Shown here: in pieces, positions 46,251-56,173 of the stretch
How positions within the stretch are numbered: the first letter of the stretch is position 1
Layout: each line of letters starts with the position of its first letter
NCBI GenBank assembly: GCA_947624015.1
Contig: CANQIA010000006.1
Location: forward strand, 1 to 64,000
Direction of reading: 5' to 3'
Source: an uncultured Clostridia bacterium
GTDB lineage: Bacteria > Bacillota > Clostridia > Lachnospirales > CAG-274
DNA: 64,000 nt
Program-made: the position numbers and the translations under genes
Notes under the pieces: model-generated
Told to the model about the DNA's origin: nothing
Seen by the model: the letters and a program-made list of their open reading frames with translations, nothing else
The model's database searches: none

Positions 46251-46540
46251 AAAAATATGGCATATATTGCCTGCCTAAGCAGTGAGAATACAAAATACAA
46301 CAGGATATATGCAATAACAGGCGAGAAGTCTATCATCATTCCGCCGCCCAAAGGGGAACGCTGTATCAGTCGTCTGACAGGTCCCAGTATAGGCTCCGTC
46401 AAGGCGTCTATGATCCTTATGATAATATTGTTCCGACTTATAGGGAACCATGACAATATACACCTTATAAGTATTGCAAAAGAAAGCACATCGTAAAATA
46501 TACCCAAGGCTATAATAAGTATTAATCCTATTTGTTCCAT
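46247..46540 (-). CDS. yggT: YggT family membrane protein
   Basis: A 97-aa protein with two membrane segments and the family landmarks ILIRCILSWFP and GPVRRLIQ. YggT/YlmG proteins sit in the division cluster of Firmicutes; their exact role is not settled. The stop overlaps the ylmH start. Confidence 0.93.
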   Translation of the reverse strand: MEQIGLILIIALGIFYDVLSFAILIRCILSWFPISRNNIIIRIIDALTEPILGPVRRLIQRSPLGGGMMIDFSPVIAYILLYFVFSLLRQAIYAIFL

Positions 46541-46621
46541 ATATAAAGCTCTCCCGTTTAAAATATAATTTTGTTTACGCCGAAAGGAATGTTTAAAAAC
46601 ACTGTTTTCAAATGCGCCGCA

Positions 46622-47176
46622 TTATTTATTCCAGATCGAAGAATTGGGGAGCTTGATACCGCTTGCGGCAAGCTCTTCCTTAAACTGACCTGTAATGTTC
46701 ACATATTCGGGTCCTATTATAAATATCCTGTTGGAAACAGGCTGTATAGAACCTTCCAAAGCATAGCAGGCGCCGCTGAAAAAGTCGGTTATCCTCTGAG
46801 CCTCATCCTTGCCTAAGCCCTCAAGATTGACAAGCACTATTTTCCTGTCCTTAAGATCCTCACAGGCTGCGCTTGCTTCCTCAAGAGTAGTGGGCTGAGA
46901 AACTACCACCTGCATATTGACATTGGTATTTATCCTTACTACGTTTCCGCCATAGCCCCTTACCGCCGGGGACTGACTTCTGAATGGAGAATAAGAGCTA
47001 TCCTGAGCAGGTCTTTTGTTCCTGCTGAAGTTTTTAAAAGAAATAAGATCCCTTACCTTACCGCTGCTTTCCTCAGGCTCATACTCGTCATACTCATCGT
47101 AATCATCGTAATCGTCTTCGTAGTCATCCGGTTCTCCCATAACTGCATTCTTTAACTTATCAAACCACTCTGCCAT
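46622..47176 (-). CDS. sepF: Cell division protein SepF
   Basis: A 184-aa FtsZ-bundling membrane anchor. The N-terminal amphipathic helix (MAEWFDKLKNAVMG) is followed by a long Asp/Glu/Tyr-rich linker (about 15-40), and the C-terminal SepF domain runs from about 95 on (VVVSQPTTLEEASAACEDL; KIVLVNLEGLGKDEAQRI; DFFSGACYALEGSI). RBS GGAGG precedes the ATG. The acidic linker is unusually repetitive. Confidence 0.95.
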   Translation of the reverse strand: MAEWFDKLKNAVMGEPDDYEDDYDDYDEYDEYEPEESSGKVRDLISFKNFSRNKRPAQDSSYSPFRSQSPAVRGYGGNVVRINTNVNMQVVVSQPTTLEEASAACEDLKDRKIVLVNLEGLGKDEAQRITDFFSGACYALEGSIQPVSNRIFIIGPEYVNITGQFKEELAASGIKLPNSSIWNK

Positions 47177-47192
47177 TTTTATCCTCCTGTCT

Positions 47193-47885
47193 TTATATAT
47201 TATAATTTCTTTCTCCGAAAATGCCTGTGCCTATACGCACTATATTGGCACCCTCCTCTATCGCAATGATATAATCGTTTGTCATACCCATCGACAGATA
47301 CTTCATATCTATATTATCATAGTTTTTTGCCTGTATGTCAACAAATAATTTTTTCATAGCCTTGAAATAGGCTCTGTTCTCCTCCGGGAACTGAGTAAAA
47401 GGCGCCACAGTCATAAGCCCCTTTACTCTTACACGAGGCAGTCTGCTTACCTCCAGAGCAAGGCTTTCAGCCTCATCGGGCGGTATACCGTGCTTACTCT
47501 CTTCGCCGCTTATATTTACCTCTATGAGAACGTCCATGTAAATATTTTCCTTTTCCGCTCTCTTGTTTATTTCCTCGGCAAGCCTTATACTGTCAAGAGA
47601 ATGTACAAGACATACCTTATCGATAATATATTTGACCTTGTTAGTCTGCAAATGACCTATCAGATGCCACTTGACATTTTCTATCTCCGGGTACTTGCGG
47701 TTTATTTCCTGGGGCTTGTTCTCTCCCAGATCGGCAAGTCCAAGACTTACCGCTTCCTTTATCCTGGACACATCCACCGTTTTGCTTACGGCAAGGAGAA
47801 GTATATCCTCTCTTTTTCTGCCGCTTTTTTCCGCAGCCCTTGTGATATTGGAATTTATAATATCCAGATTTTCTTTGATACCCAT
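47193..47885 (-). CDS. yggS: YggS/YlmE-family PLP homeostasis protein
   Basis: A 230-aa pyridoxal-phosphate-binding alanine-racemase-fold protein (PLPBP). The PLP Lys lies in LLAVSKTVD, and LGENKPQEI, HLIGHLQTNK and the C-terminal SMGMTNDYIIAIEEGANIVRIGTGIFG (landmark VRIGTGIFG) follow. It maintains PLP and amino acid homeostasis. It starts between the HlyD-type gene and sepF, as in the conserved ylmE-sepF order. Confidence 0.95.
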   Translation of the reverse strand: MGIKENLDIINSNITRAAEKSGRKREDILLLAVSKTVDVSRIKEAVSLGLADLGENKPQEINRKYPEIENVKWHLIGHLQTNKVKYIIDKVCLVHSLDSIRLAEEINKRAEKENIYMDVLIEVNISGEESKHGIPPDEAESLALEVSRLPRVRVKGLMTVAPFTQFPEENRAYFKAMKKLFVDIQAKNYDNIDMKYLSMGMTNDYIIAIEEGANIVRIGTGIFGERNYNI

Positions 47886-47896
47886 AAAAATTACCT

Positions 47897-49690
47897 CTAT
47901 TCGTATACCATGTCCTCTTTCTGGACATTTTTTATATCAGTCATTATTCTGTCATATACATATATGTTTGTATTTCTGGTGGGATCCAATATGGTATGAG
48001 TATTGTTGCTTATGGAATTTGTAAGATCGATTGTCTTGAATTCCGCAATTCCCGTATTTACAATATATATTCCCTTTGTATTGAGTACGTCGGCTATTGC
48101 GAATGTCTCATCGCTGCCCTGTTTTTTTATGGTATCGCCTACATTTATGACGCCTAACTGCACAGGGATAAATGACATTTTAGTCTGATCGTCGCTGCCG
48201 GAAACAGATACCGACACTTCTGTGACCGTAGGATCTTCTTCGCTTCCCGTGACCTTGTATACCTTATCGTCTGTAATATAGGCTGTGGGTATTCTAAGCA
48301 GTGTTTCCTCGGCTATTGCCGCATTGGGTATCTTAAAGCCCATTTCCGTGTTTTCTATATCAAATGTTATATTCCTTACATTTATAAAGTCCAATATATC
48401 CTTTGTAACGCTTAATACCACATATTTTTCCTTGCTCTTTACATCGCCTGATATTTCTTGAACGACAACGGGCAGACTGTGTTTTTTGCCTGCGTTGTCC
48501 TTGGCATATATCACATGGTTGGTATCGCCCTTTTCCCAGTCGGAAATATAGTCGCTGTCTATATAGGCGGCAACATACCATGTATTTGAGGTAACGAGCC
48601 TAAATGCGGGGCTTCCTGCTCTTACGCTGGTCTTAAAGCTGTTTTCCGAAGAAGCGAAGGATGTAGTTGCGTTCTTTGACAGCGAAAGCATCGTTTCGGG
48701 AGTCAGCTCCGTTTCCATGCCATCCGTATAGTAAGATACTATACCGCTTTCCTCGGCTGTTATTCTGCTTATATTACTGTTGAGCAGTTCTTCCTGTTCC
48801 TTTTTTTGAGAAACAAGATCTCCCAGCTCTCCGCTGCTTTCTGAAAGAAGGAGCTGATTTCTTGCGTCCAACTGCTTTTGTATGTTGCTCTTAAGCTCAT
48901 AAACATTGCCTATATCCATTTGGGCATAGTCCATGGCGCTGCTGTCTATTATATTTTTTACGGTGGCATTGCTTTTATTTACATCATCGGAGTATATGGA
49001 TATATCCTCTCTTTCAGCCTGAAGCTTCATAATGCTGTCATTTATATCATCGAGAGCCGCCTGCATACGGTTTACCGTTGCCTCGTCCTTTATACTGCAT
49101 ACGACCGTGTCCTTCTTTACTCTCTCATTGTCCGCAACATCATATGTTATTACGCCTGAGGCATCGGTATTGTATACCTTTTCGCTTCTTATTATAATGC
49201 CCTGAGCAGACTTTGGCGTATCTATTGTGCCGTAGGAAAGAACATCATAATTTACGAGCTTTTTGGTAAGGAAGTTATAGGAGGTGCCTATAATATACAC
49301 AAAGCAAAGTATAAAAAGAAACATAAATATGGGAAATGCCGTTCTGTTCCTTCTGGCTTTGCCCTTGCTTGTGTTTATGAACTGCTTACCGTCTCTTATC
49401 CTTACATTTGCAGAGGGGGGAGTGTAGCTGCCGAAGTTTTTCATTCCGCTGTAACCTGAGTATATGCTTGAACTCTGATTGCGAATATCATTCTTTTTTT
49501 TACGAGAGCTTTTGTTTCCTCTACTTTCTGTCTGAGGGCGAGACCCGTATTTTGCAGGCGTGTACACGCTGCTTCCCGTACTTTTCCTTATAGGAGGAAG
49601 CGCCATGCCCTTGCTGTAGCTGTAAGGACCCTCATGATGACTTGTAGCATTGTATTTTTTATTATTCTTTTTATTTTTTTTGCCAAACAC
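47897..49690 (-). CDS. HlyD-family membrane adaptor-like protein
   Basis: A 597-aa protein with a long, basic, Ser/Lys-rich cytoplasmic N-terminus (about 1-113). One transmembrane segment follows (FPIFMFLFILCFVYIIGTSYNF) and a large extracytoplasmic part. The latter has a barrel-sandwich half (AQGIIIRSEKVYN; EESGIVSYYTDG) split by a long coiled coil (about 210-300). This is the HlyD/membrane fusion layout, here without an adjacent ABC transporter. The start is GTG (49690) with GGAGG 8 nt upstream. First gene of the division cluster, so an envelope role is likely but not demonstrated. Confidence 0.8.
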   Translation of the reverse strand: MFGKKNKKNNKKYNATSHHEGPYSYSKGMALPPIRKSTGSSVYTPAKYGSRPQTESRGNKSSRKKKNDIRNQSSSIYSGYSGMKNFGSYTPPSANVRIRDGKQFINTSKGKARRNRTAFPIFMFLFILCFVYIIGTSYNFLTKKLVNYDVLSYGTIDTPKSAQGIIIRSEKVYNTDASGVITYDVADNERVKKDTVVCSIKDEATVNRMQAALDDINDSIMKLQAEREDISIYSDDVNKSNATVKNIIDSSAMDYAQMDIGNVYELKSNIQKQLDARNQLLLSESSGELGDLVSQKKEQEELLNSNISRITAEESGIVSYYTDGMETELTPETMLSLSKNATTSFASSENSFKTSVRAGSPAFRLVTSNTWYVAAYIDSDYISDWEKGDTNHVIYAKDNAGKKHSLPVVVQEISGDVKSKEKYVVLSVTKDILDFINVRNITFDIENTEMGFKIPNAAIAEETLLRIPTAYITDDKVYKVTGSEEDPTVTEVSVSVSGSDDQTKMSFIPVQLGVINVGDTIKKQGSDETFAIADVLNTKGIYIVNTGIAEFKTIDLTNSISNNTHTILDPTRNTNIYVYDRIMTDIKNVQKEDMVYE

Positions 49691-49763
49691 AATACTACCT
49701 CCTCATAATCCTGTAATAAAAATCATATCATATAACAACTACATATGGGATGATTTTATAAAA

Positions 49764-50693
49764 ATGAACATATATATAGTTATTATAACAATAATTGCAA
49801 TAATTTTCAATCTATTTATATTAATATTTCCTGAAGATATTATGTTATCTGCCGGAAAGGGGCTTGTTATGTGGTATAAATATGCTTTACCCGCCCTTTT
49901 TCCCTTTATGGTAGGCATAAATTTCATTAAAAATACGCCATTTCCGCTTATGCTTTCCAAAATATTGTCGCCTATTACCTACAGAATATTCGGTATAAAG
50001 GGCTACGGGACCTTTGCCATGATAAGCGGACTGCTTTCGGGCTATCCCGTAGGCGCCAAAACGCTGTGCGATCTATATAACGAAAACAAGCTTACAAAGG
50101 GAGAAGCCTCATATCTTATCTCCTTTTGCAACAATTCGGGACCTCTTTTTATGCTGGGAACGGTAGGCGCCGGCTTTCTGCACAGCAAAAGCACAGGTAT
50201 CCTTCTGCTGACTATACACTATCTGTCGGCTCTTGCCGTTGCCCTTATAATGCCAAGACCTCATGTACATATGGAAAAAAAGATACCCTTTAGCTATGTC
50301 CCCCTGAGAGAAAATCTGGAGCAGAGCCTTATCTCAGGCATAAACGCCATTGTTATGGTAGGGGGATATATAGTACTTTTTTCCATTATAAGCACTGTTT
50401 TGGAAAACATCGCTTCGCTTATAGGCGTTGAGTTTTCGGAGTCGGCAGCCGCCCTATTTTACGGAATACTGGAAATAACCAACGGTTGCAGCCGCATAAG
50501 ACACGTGACCCCTTTTACCCTTAGCATAATAAGCGGCATAATAGCCTTCGGCGGTCTTTCCATACAAAGCCAGAGTATGAGCTATATATCAAAGACGGAT
50601 ATTTCCTGCGGCAGATATTTGCTGACAAAGGCATTACAGGGCATAATAGCCTTTTGCCTGTGTACTGTATTGTCTGTCTTACTGCCCATATGA
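49764..50693 (+). CDS. ylbJ: YlbJ-type sporulation integral membrane protein
   Basis: A 309-aa polytopic membrane protein of the nucleoside-recognition (Gate) domain family. Two inverted gate repeats are visible with GLLSGYPVGAKT and FCNNSGPLFMLGTVG. YlbJ of B. subtilis is needed for spore formation. The ATG at 49764 is chosen although the RBS is weak (GGGATGA about 12 nt upstream); the open frame extends back into the divergent HlyD-type gene and is rejected. The gene stands alone and ends at a strong terminator. Confidence 0.85.
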   Translation: MNIYIVIITIIAIIFNLFILIFPEDIMLSAGKGLVMWYKYALPALFPFMVGINFIKNTPFPLMLSKILSPITYRIFGIKGYGTFAMISGLLSGYPVGAKTLCDLYNENKLTKGEASYLISFCNNSGPLFMLGTVGAGFLHSKSTGILLLTIHYLSALAVALIMPRPHVHMEKKIPFSYVPLRENLEQSLISGINAIVMVGGYIVLFSIISTVLENIASLIGVEFSESAAALFYGILEITNGCSRIRHVTPFTLSIISGIIAFGGLSIQSQSMSYISKTDISCGRYLLTKALQGIIAFCLCTVLSVLLPI

Positions 50694-50748
50694 TACAAGC
50701 CTTAGCTTAAACACCCCAATAGGCTCTAAGGCTTCCTTTCAACGAGCT

Positions 50749-50778
50749 AAGGGGCTGTCAAATCGACAGCCCCTTTTT
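50749..50778. terminator. Terminator between ylbJ and the coaD operon
   Basis: GGGGCTGTC (50751-50759) pairs with GACAGCCCC (50765-50773) around AAATC, with a T run of 5 on the + strand. It lies between converging genes. Confidence 0.9.
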
Positions 50779-50791
50779 AAATATCACTGTA

Positions 50792-51316
50792 TTAAATGAT
50801 CTTATCTCTGTCTACAAGAGTTCTCAATTCCTGTCTTTCACTGAAAATATGATCTGACTCGCTTGCAAGGAATTCCTGGATAGTGTTGGATCTCTTTGTA
50901 AAGTTATCAAGCACTGCCTTTATCTGCTTTTCAGTGTTTTCAAGCATCTGGTCGGCATATTCTATGGCGCCTAATCTCATATCCTCAGCTCTTGTCTTAG
51001 CTTCCATTCTAATAGCCTCGGCTTCTTCCTTGGCTCTTTTGGTTATCTCATGATCCATAGTCATTTTTTCTGCCTTGCTCTCGGCATCTCTTATAATGCC
51101 GTTTGCATTGTTATTGGCTTCTTCTATTATTTTCTCGGAATTGTGTACTATCCTCTGAGCCTGCTTTATCTCGCCGGGAAGGTTAAGGCGGATCTCGCTT
51201 ATTATTTCAAACAAGTCGTCCTTTGAAACTCTTATGTTCTGAGTTAAAGGCACGGGCTTTGCATTTTCTATAATATCCTCCAGGGTATCCAGTAAGCTGT
51301 AAATTGATGACTCCAT
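50792..51316 (-). CDS. Coiled-coil protein downstream of coaD
   Basis: A 174-aa soluble protein, almost wholly helical. The N-terminal ~50 residues are uncharged and are followed by a long coiled coil rich in Ala, Glu and Lys (EEANNNANGIIRDAESKAEK; AEAIRMEAKTRAEDMRL). It resembles ATP synthase subunit b-like or DivIVA-like coiled coils seen in this position in clostridia. No membrane segment. Function unknown. It follows coaD on the minus strand with RBS CAGGAGGAAA. Confidence 0.75.
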   Translation of the reverse strand: MESSIYSLLDTLEDIIENAKPVPLTQNIRVSKDDLFEIISEIRLNLPGEIKQAQRIVHNSEKIIEEANNNANGIIRDAESKAEKMTMDHEITKRAKEEAEAIRMEAKTRAEDMRLGAIEYADQMLENTEKQIKAVLDNFTKRSNTIQEFLASESDHIFSERQELRTLVDRDKII

Positions 51317-51342
51317 ATTGTTTTCCTCCTGATTCTTGCTAT

Positions 51343-51825
51343 TTAATACTTCTTCATCTTTTTCTGTAGCTGTTCCTTTATCAAATCGGGTACCATATTG
51401 TCAATATTGCCGTTGAAATAGGCGATCTCCTTGACCTGGCTTGAACTGAAAAAAAGATATTGTGTGTCCGCCGATATGAAAAGGGTCTCAATGTCACTGT
51501 CCAGTGAACGATTACTCAGTGCCATCTGAAATTCATACGAAAAATCAGTAACGCCTCTGAGTCCCCTTACTATAATATTGGAGTTTACGCTGCGGGCAAA
51601 GTCCACCAGCAAGCCCGAAAAGGACATGACCTCAACATTGTCATGGTCTTTAAGTATCTGCTTTAGCTGTGAAACTCTTTCCTCTGCTGTAAACAGCGGT
51701 GTCTTGGAGGGATTGTCCAGCACTGCCACATACAGCTTATCTATTATTCTGGAAGCTCTGGATATAATATCCAGATGACCGTTGGTAACAGGGTCAAAGC
51801 TGCCCGGATATACAGCTGATCTCAT
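51343..51825 (-). CDS. coaD: Phosphopantetheine adenylyltransferase
   Basis: A 160-aa enzyme for the penultimate step of coenzyme A synthesis, making dephospho-CoA from phosphopantetheine and ATP. The nucleotidyltransferase motif [16 protein letters not shown] is at the N-terminus, with [14 protein letters not shown] and the C-terminal [13 protein letters not shown]. The ATG at 51825 overlaps the rsmD stop (TGATG), with GGAGG upstream. This rsmD-coaD pair is widely conserved. Confidence 0.96.
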   Translation of the reverse strand: MRSAVYPGSFDPVTNGHLDIISRASRIIDKLYVAVLDNPSKTPLFTAEERVSQLKQILKDHDNVEVMSFSGLLVDFARSVNSNIIVRGLRGVTDFSYEFQMALSNRSLDSDIETLFISADTQYLFFSSSQVKEIAYFNGNIDNMVPDLIKEQLQKKMKKY

Positions 51826-52394
51826 CAAAAGTCCTCCAAACTGCTTTTCTTAAGCTTAAGAAAAGTCATTTTAGTTATTTTATAATCCTTTATCCTGACA
51901 ACCTCCAGCTCTTGGGCATGGGGAATATCCTCCTGCTGAGACTGCTCTGCTATTATAAGAGCGTCGGGAGCAAGGATGTGGGCATTAAGGATAGAGTAAA
52001 GTGTACTGTCTGTAAAGCCCTTGTCGTAAGGCGGATCCATAAATATTATGTCAAAGATCTCATTTCTTGCGCCAAGCATAGCTATGGCGTCGTTGACCTT
52101 CATACACAATACCTCTGCCTTTTCGGCAAGTCTTGCTTTTTCTAAATTTAAGGTTATTGCCTTTATACTTTCTTGAGCATGGTCTACAAGAACTGCCTTA
52201 CTTGCGCCTCTTGACAGGGCTTCTATGCCTATGCCTCCGCTTCCGCTGAAAAGATCCAGAAATCTGCATCCATACAGATCAAAGGCGATCATGTTAAAAA
52301 GCGATTCCTTTATTCTGTCAGTGGTAGGTCTTGTGGCAAGACCTTTAGGCGCATTAAGCTTAAGTCCTCTTGCAGAACCCGATATAACTCGCAT
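51825..52394 (-). CDS. rsmD: 16S rRNA (guanine966-N2)-methyltransferase
   Basis: A 189-aa SAM-dependent methyltransferase acting on 16S rRNA G966 (E. coli numbering). The SAM motif is [16 protein letters not shown] and the catalytic motif is MDPPYDKG. The N-terminus has the family [13 protein letters not shown]. It overlaps coaD and lies 73 bp after recG. Confidence 0.94.
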   Translation of the reverse strand: MRVISGSARGLKLNAPKGLATRPTTDRIKESLFNMIAFDLYGCRFLDLFSGSGGIGIEALSRGASKAVLVDHAQESIKAITLNLEKARLAEKAEVLCMKVNDAIAMLGARNEIFDIIFMDPPYDKGFTDSTLYSILNAHILAPDALIIAEQSQQEDIPHAQELEVVRIKDYKITKMTFLKLKKSSLEDF

Positions 52395-52467
52395 AAGTAC
52401 CCCCTACTAAATAACATATATAATTATTATACTAAAAAAAAGGCAAGAAGTAAACAGTTTATTTGAT

Positions 52468-54519
52468 TTATAAGCATATTTTTTTGATTTTTCTTTCAAA
52501 AAGCCGTAAAATGCGTGATTTTAACAATTTATTTTCATTTTTTTTCATTTTTTCATCAGTATTATACAAAAACAATGCCGTTTCCTGAGCTTCCTTTAGT
52601 ACATCTATGTCTTTGTACAGATTGGCTATCTTCATTTCGGGCAGTCCGTGTTGTCTTGTTCCGAAGAAATCTCCCGGACCTCTCAGCTCAAGATCCTTCT
52701 CGGATATAACAAAGCCGTCGTTTGTTCTGCACATTGTCTTAAGTCTTTCAAGAGAGGTCTTGTTCTTGGCATCGCTTACAAGCACACAGAAGCTTTTTTC
52801 GCTGCCCCTTCCCACACGTCCTCTTAGCTGGTGGAGAGCGGACAGACCAAAGCGCTCGGCATTTTCTATTATCATAAGAGTGGCATTTGGTACATTTATG
52901 CCTACCTCTATAACGGTGGTGGATACCAGCACGTCTATATCTCCTTTTTCAAAAAGTGTCATTATTTCCTGCTTTTCGTCATTTTTCATTCTGCCGTGTA
53001 TACACTCGACCCTTAAGCCGGGAAATATGACCTCTTTAAGCTCCGCAGTATATGTAAGCACGCTTCTGAGCTCCATTTTATCATTTTCCTCTATCATAGG
53101 ACAGATCATATACGCCTGCCTGCCCTTTGCGACCTCCTTTTTGACAAAGGCATACAGCCTTTTGTAATAGCTGCGGTCTACGGCAAATGTATCGATCTTC
53201 TGTCTTCCCGGTGGAAGAGCGTCGATAATGGAAATATCCAGATCCCCGTAAAGTATGAGCGCCAGCGTTCTTGGTATAGGCGTTGCCGTCATTACAAGCA
53301 CATGGGGATCCTTGCCCTTTTTTTCAAGGCTCTCCCTTTGCCTTACGCCAAAGCGATGCTGCTCGTCTGTTATCACAAGACCTAAATTATTGTAAACCAC
53401 ATTTTCCTGTATAAGAGCGTGAGTGCCTATTATCATTTGAGCCTTTCCTTCTGCCGTATCGGAAAGGACGGCATTTTTTTCCTTTTTTCTTACGCCGCTT
53501 GTGATAAGGGCGCATCTTATACCCAAGGAGCCAAATACTTTCGATATGTTTTTATAATGCTGATTGGCAAGTACGTCAGTAGGCGCCATAAGTACGGTCT
53601 GATATCCGTTTTTTATAATAACATATGCCAGCACCATGGCCACGGCTGTTTTTCCCGACCCTACATCTCCCTGTATGAGCCTGTTCATAACGGTGCCTTT
53701 TCTTAAGTCGGCAAAAAGCTCTCCTATAACATTTTCCTGAGCCTGCGTCAGCTTAAAGCCCAGAGCGTCGAGAATGGGAGCTGTATTATAATCCCTTATG
53801 CTTACGCTGCTGACCTTACCCGTAACATTTCCCTTAAGCTGCAGCAAATGAAGCTGAAGCATCAAAAGCTCCTCGAACACAAGTCTTCTTCTTGCCTTGA
53901 AAAAGCCCTCGTCGCTTTCGGGAAAATGTATATTGTTGACGGCATATCTTCTGTCGCAAAGGTTTCTTTTATTTATTATGCTCCGAGGCATAAATTCCTC
54001 TATTTCCCCGTCAATACCCTCAAGAGCGTCTTTTATACAGCCTCTCATTGTTTTCTGGGACATTTTGGCAGGCACTGTATACACAGGCACTATCCTTCCC
54101 ATATTAAGGCTGTCCTCTCTGACAGGCTCAAAGTCCGGATTTTCCGCCTGTATCCTGCCGTATCTTTCATTTATTTTTCCTGTAAAGACATATTCTCTTC
54201 CCGGCGTCAATATATTTTTAATATAAGGCTGATTGTACCATACGCCTTCTATAAAGCCTTTGCCGTCTGTAAGTCTGACCTTTACGATAGTCATCGTCCT
54301 GACTCTGAGACTTTCGGGGCTGCCGTCTACCCTTGCTTTGAAGCTGTTTACCTCACCCTTGACTATCTGATCAAGGGCTACCACATTGCTTCTGTCCTCA
54401 TAGGTTCTGGGAAAATACTCCACAAGATCCTCCACTTTTTCTATGCCCAGTCTGTTTAGCTGCTTTGCTCTTGTTTCCCCTATATTTTTTACGACCCTTA
54501 TACTGTCCCCAAGTTCCAT
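52468..54519 (-). CDS. recG: ATP-dependent DNA helicase RecG
   Basis: A 683-aa branch-migrating helicase that remodels stalled forks. An N-terminal wedge (OB) domain is followed by helicase motifs: Walker A GDVGSGKTAVA near 285, motif II DEQHRFGVRQRE, TATPIPRTLAL, and the C-terminal QLRGRVGRG. The TRG-type C-terminus is present. It lies between the yloV/fakA-like gene and rsmD, the usual firmicute order. Confidence 0.96.
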   Translation of the reverse strand: MELGDSIRVVKNIGETRAKQLNRLGIEKVEDLVEYFPRTYEDRSNVVALDQIVKGEVNSFKARVDGSPESLRVRTMTIVKVRLTDGKGFIEGVWYNQPYIKNILTPGREYVFTGKINERYGRIQAENPDFEPVREDSLNMGRIVPVYTVPAKMSQKTMRGCIKDALEGIDGEIEEFMPRSIINKRNLCDRRYAVNNIHFPESDEGFFKARRRLVFEELLMLQLHLLQLKGNVTGKVSSVSIRDYNTAPILDALGFKLTQAQENVIGELFADLRKGTVMNRLIQGDVGSGKTAVAMVLAYVIIKNGYQTVLMAPTDVLANQHYKNISKVFGSLGIRCALITSGVRKKEKNAVLSDTAEGKAQMIIGTHALIQENVVYNNLGLVITDEQHRFGVRQRESLEKKGKDPHVLVMTATPIPRTLALILYGDLDISIIDALPPGRQKIDTFAVDRSYYKRLYAFVKKEVAKGRQAYMICPMIEENDKMELRSVLTYTAELKEVIFPGLRVECIHGRMKNDEKQEIMTLFEKGDIDVLVSTTVIEVGINVPNATLMIIENAERFGLSALHQLRGRVGRGSEKSFCVLVSDAKNKTSLERLKTMCRTNDGFVISEKDLELRGPGDFFGTRQHGLPEMKIANLYKDIDVLKEAQETALFLYNTDEKMKKNENKLLKSRILRLFERKIKKICL

Positions 54520-54529
54520 TTGATCTACC

Positions 54530-56164
54530 TCAGCTTACTGTGATTATATAATTATATGTTGCCTGACCCCCATGCTCAACGCATACCTCCAGCTCCTTAT
54601 TCAGGCTCAGCGCATGATCTTCAACGGCAGCGGCTTCCTTTTCATCTCCATCGCTTCCCAGATATAACGAAAGCATACCTGCGTCCTCATTGTTTTCAAG
54701 CATTTTATCCACAAGCATATTTGAAGCCTTAAGGCAGTCGTCTGTCTTTAATATTATCTTATCGTTGAGTATGCCTATATAATCCCCCGTCTTTATTTCC
54801 ATATTGTCCACAACGGTATCCTTTGCCGCTTTTGTGACCTTGGCAACGTCTACGGCTCCCACCGCTTCCTGCATTTCCGCTTTAAGCGAATCTATATCCG
54901 AATCTTCATTGTACATTACCATTGCCTCAAGACATTCCGGCACGCTTTTGGTATCTATTACGACTACATTTTTTTCACTGCATATTTCAGCCGCCTGCTT
55001 TGCCGCCATTATATTGTCCTTATCGTTGGGAAATACTATTACGGTATCCCCCGTAGAATTTTCAATAGTGCTTATGAAATGATCCGTACCGCATCTCATA
55101 GAGCCGTTTTCATTGGCAAGAACAGTATCCACTCCCATTTGCAAAAGCATATTTTCAAAGCCCTCGCCGTTGGACACGGCTGTTACGGCAAACCTTTTCT
55201 TAACGGGCGCCTTTGTCTCGGCCTCCTTTATGATAGACGAATGCTGTATGCGCATATTTTCTATCTTCATATTTTCAAGGGGACCTATGGAAAGAGCCTT
55301 TTCAAGCACTTCGCCGGGATGGTTGGTATGGATATGGACCTTTACGATATCCTCGTCGCATACCATTACTATGGAATCTCCCATGCTGTCAAGGTAGCTT
55401 CTGAACTCCTCTTCAAAGTCCGTATCGTTATCTGCCGTATTGACAAAAAACTCGGTACAGTAGCCGTATTTTATATCAGCCTCCACAGGCTGAGCCGCCG
55501 TAATGCTCTTTACCGTATCGGGGGAGCGGTCAATTCGTATATCCGCAATAGAGCCTATGTATTCATAGCCTCCCTCAATTATATATACAAGTCCCTGTCC
55601 GCCCGAATCCACTACTCCTGCATTTTTAAGCTGAGGCAGCATATCGGGGGTCTTCTCCAGCACCTCTTTGCCGCAGTCCATTATCTCTTTAAGAAGTACG
55701 GCTATATCCTCCGTGGTATACGCCGCCTCCACAGCTTTTTCTCCCATGGCTCTTATGACCGTGAGCATAGTGCCTTCCTTGGGCTTCATTACCGCCTTGT
55801 AGGCAGTATCCGCAGCGGCTGCAAAGCACCGTGCAAGCTCGGAAGCGGTCACCTTCTTCCTTCCGTCAAGGCACTTGTAAAAGCCCCTTAATATCTGTGA
55901 AAGTATTACCCCTGAATTTCCCCTTGCTCCTCTGAGGGCAGAGTTTGACACTACCTTTGCGACCTTTGAAATATCCGTTTCCTCCATATCGGCAACGGCG
56001 TTTGCCACAGCGGTCATCGTGGCAGACATATTTGTGCCTGTGTCCCCGTCGGGTACGGGAAATACGTTCATGGCATCTACCTTATCCCTGTTTGCCCACA
56101 ATCTGTTGGCGCCGTTTATCATAAATCTTTTCAGATTTTGTCCGTCTATATAAGTAAGTTCCAT
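54530..56164 (-). CDS. FakA/YloV-type DAK2-domain protein
   Basis: A 544-aa protein. The N-terminal ~200 residues are a DhaL/DAK2 nucleotide domain with NVFPVPDGDTGTNMS and GARGNSGVILSQI, followed by a central linker with the cysteine-bearing YGYCTEFFV and the C-terminal domain of FakA-type fatty acid kinases. FakA phosphorylates fatty acids bound to a FakB (DegV) partner. No fakB is adjacent. It follows the Asp23 gene directly, as yloU-yloV in Bacillus. Confidence 0.92.
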   Translation of the reverse strand: MELTYIDGQNLKRFMINGANRLWANRDKVDAMNVFPVPDGDTGTNMSATMTAVANAVADMEETDISKVAKVVSNSALRGARGNSGVILSQILRGFYKCLDGRKKVTASELARCFAAAADTAYKAVMKPKEGTMLTVIRAMGEKAVEAAYTTEDIAVLLKEIMDCGKEVLEKTPDMLPQLKNAGVVDSGGQGLVYIIEGGYEYIGSIADIRIDRSPDTVKSITAAQPVEADIKYGYCTEFFVNTADNDTDFEEEFRSYLDSMGDSIVMVCDEDIVKVHIHTNHPGEVLEKALSIGPLENMKIENMRIQHSSIIKEAETKAPVKKRFAVTAVSNGEGFENMLLQMGVDTVLANENGSMRCGTDHFISTIENSTGDTVIVFPNDKDNIMAAKQAAEICSEKNVVVIDTKSVPECLEAMVMYNEDSDIDSLKAEMQEAVGAVDVAKVTKAAKDTVVDNMEIKTGDYIGILNDKIILKTDDCLKASNMLVDKMLENNEDAGMLSLYLGSDGDEKEAAAVEDHALSLNKELEVCVEHGGQATYNYIITVS

Positions 56165-56173
56165 AATATCCCC

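Noticed and set aside
55079..55891. 270-codon plus-strand frame opposite the fakA-like gene
   Set aside because: Antisense shadow, no RBS, low-complexity reverse-frame composition.
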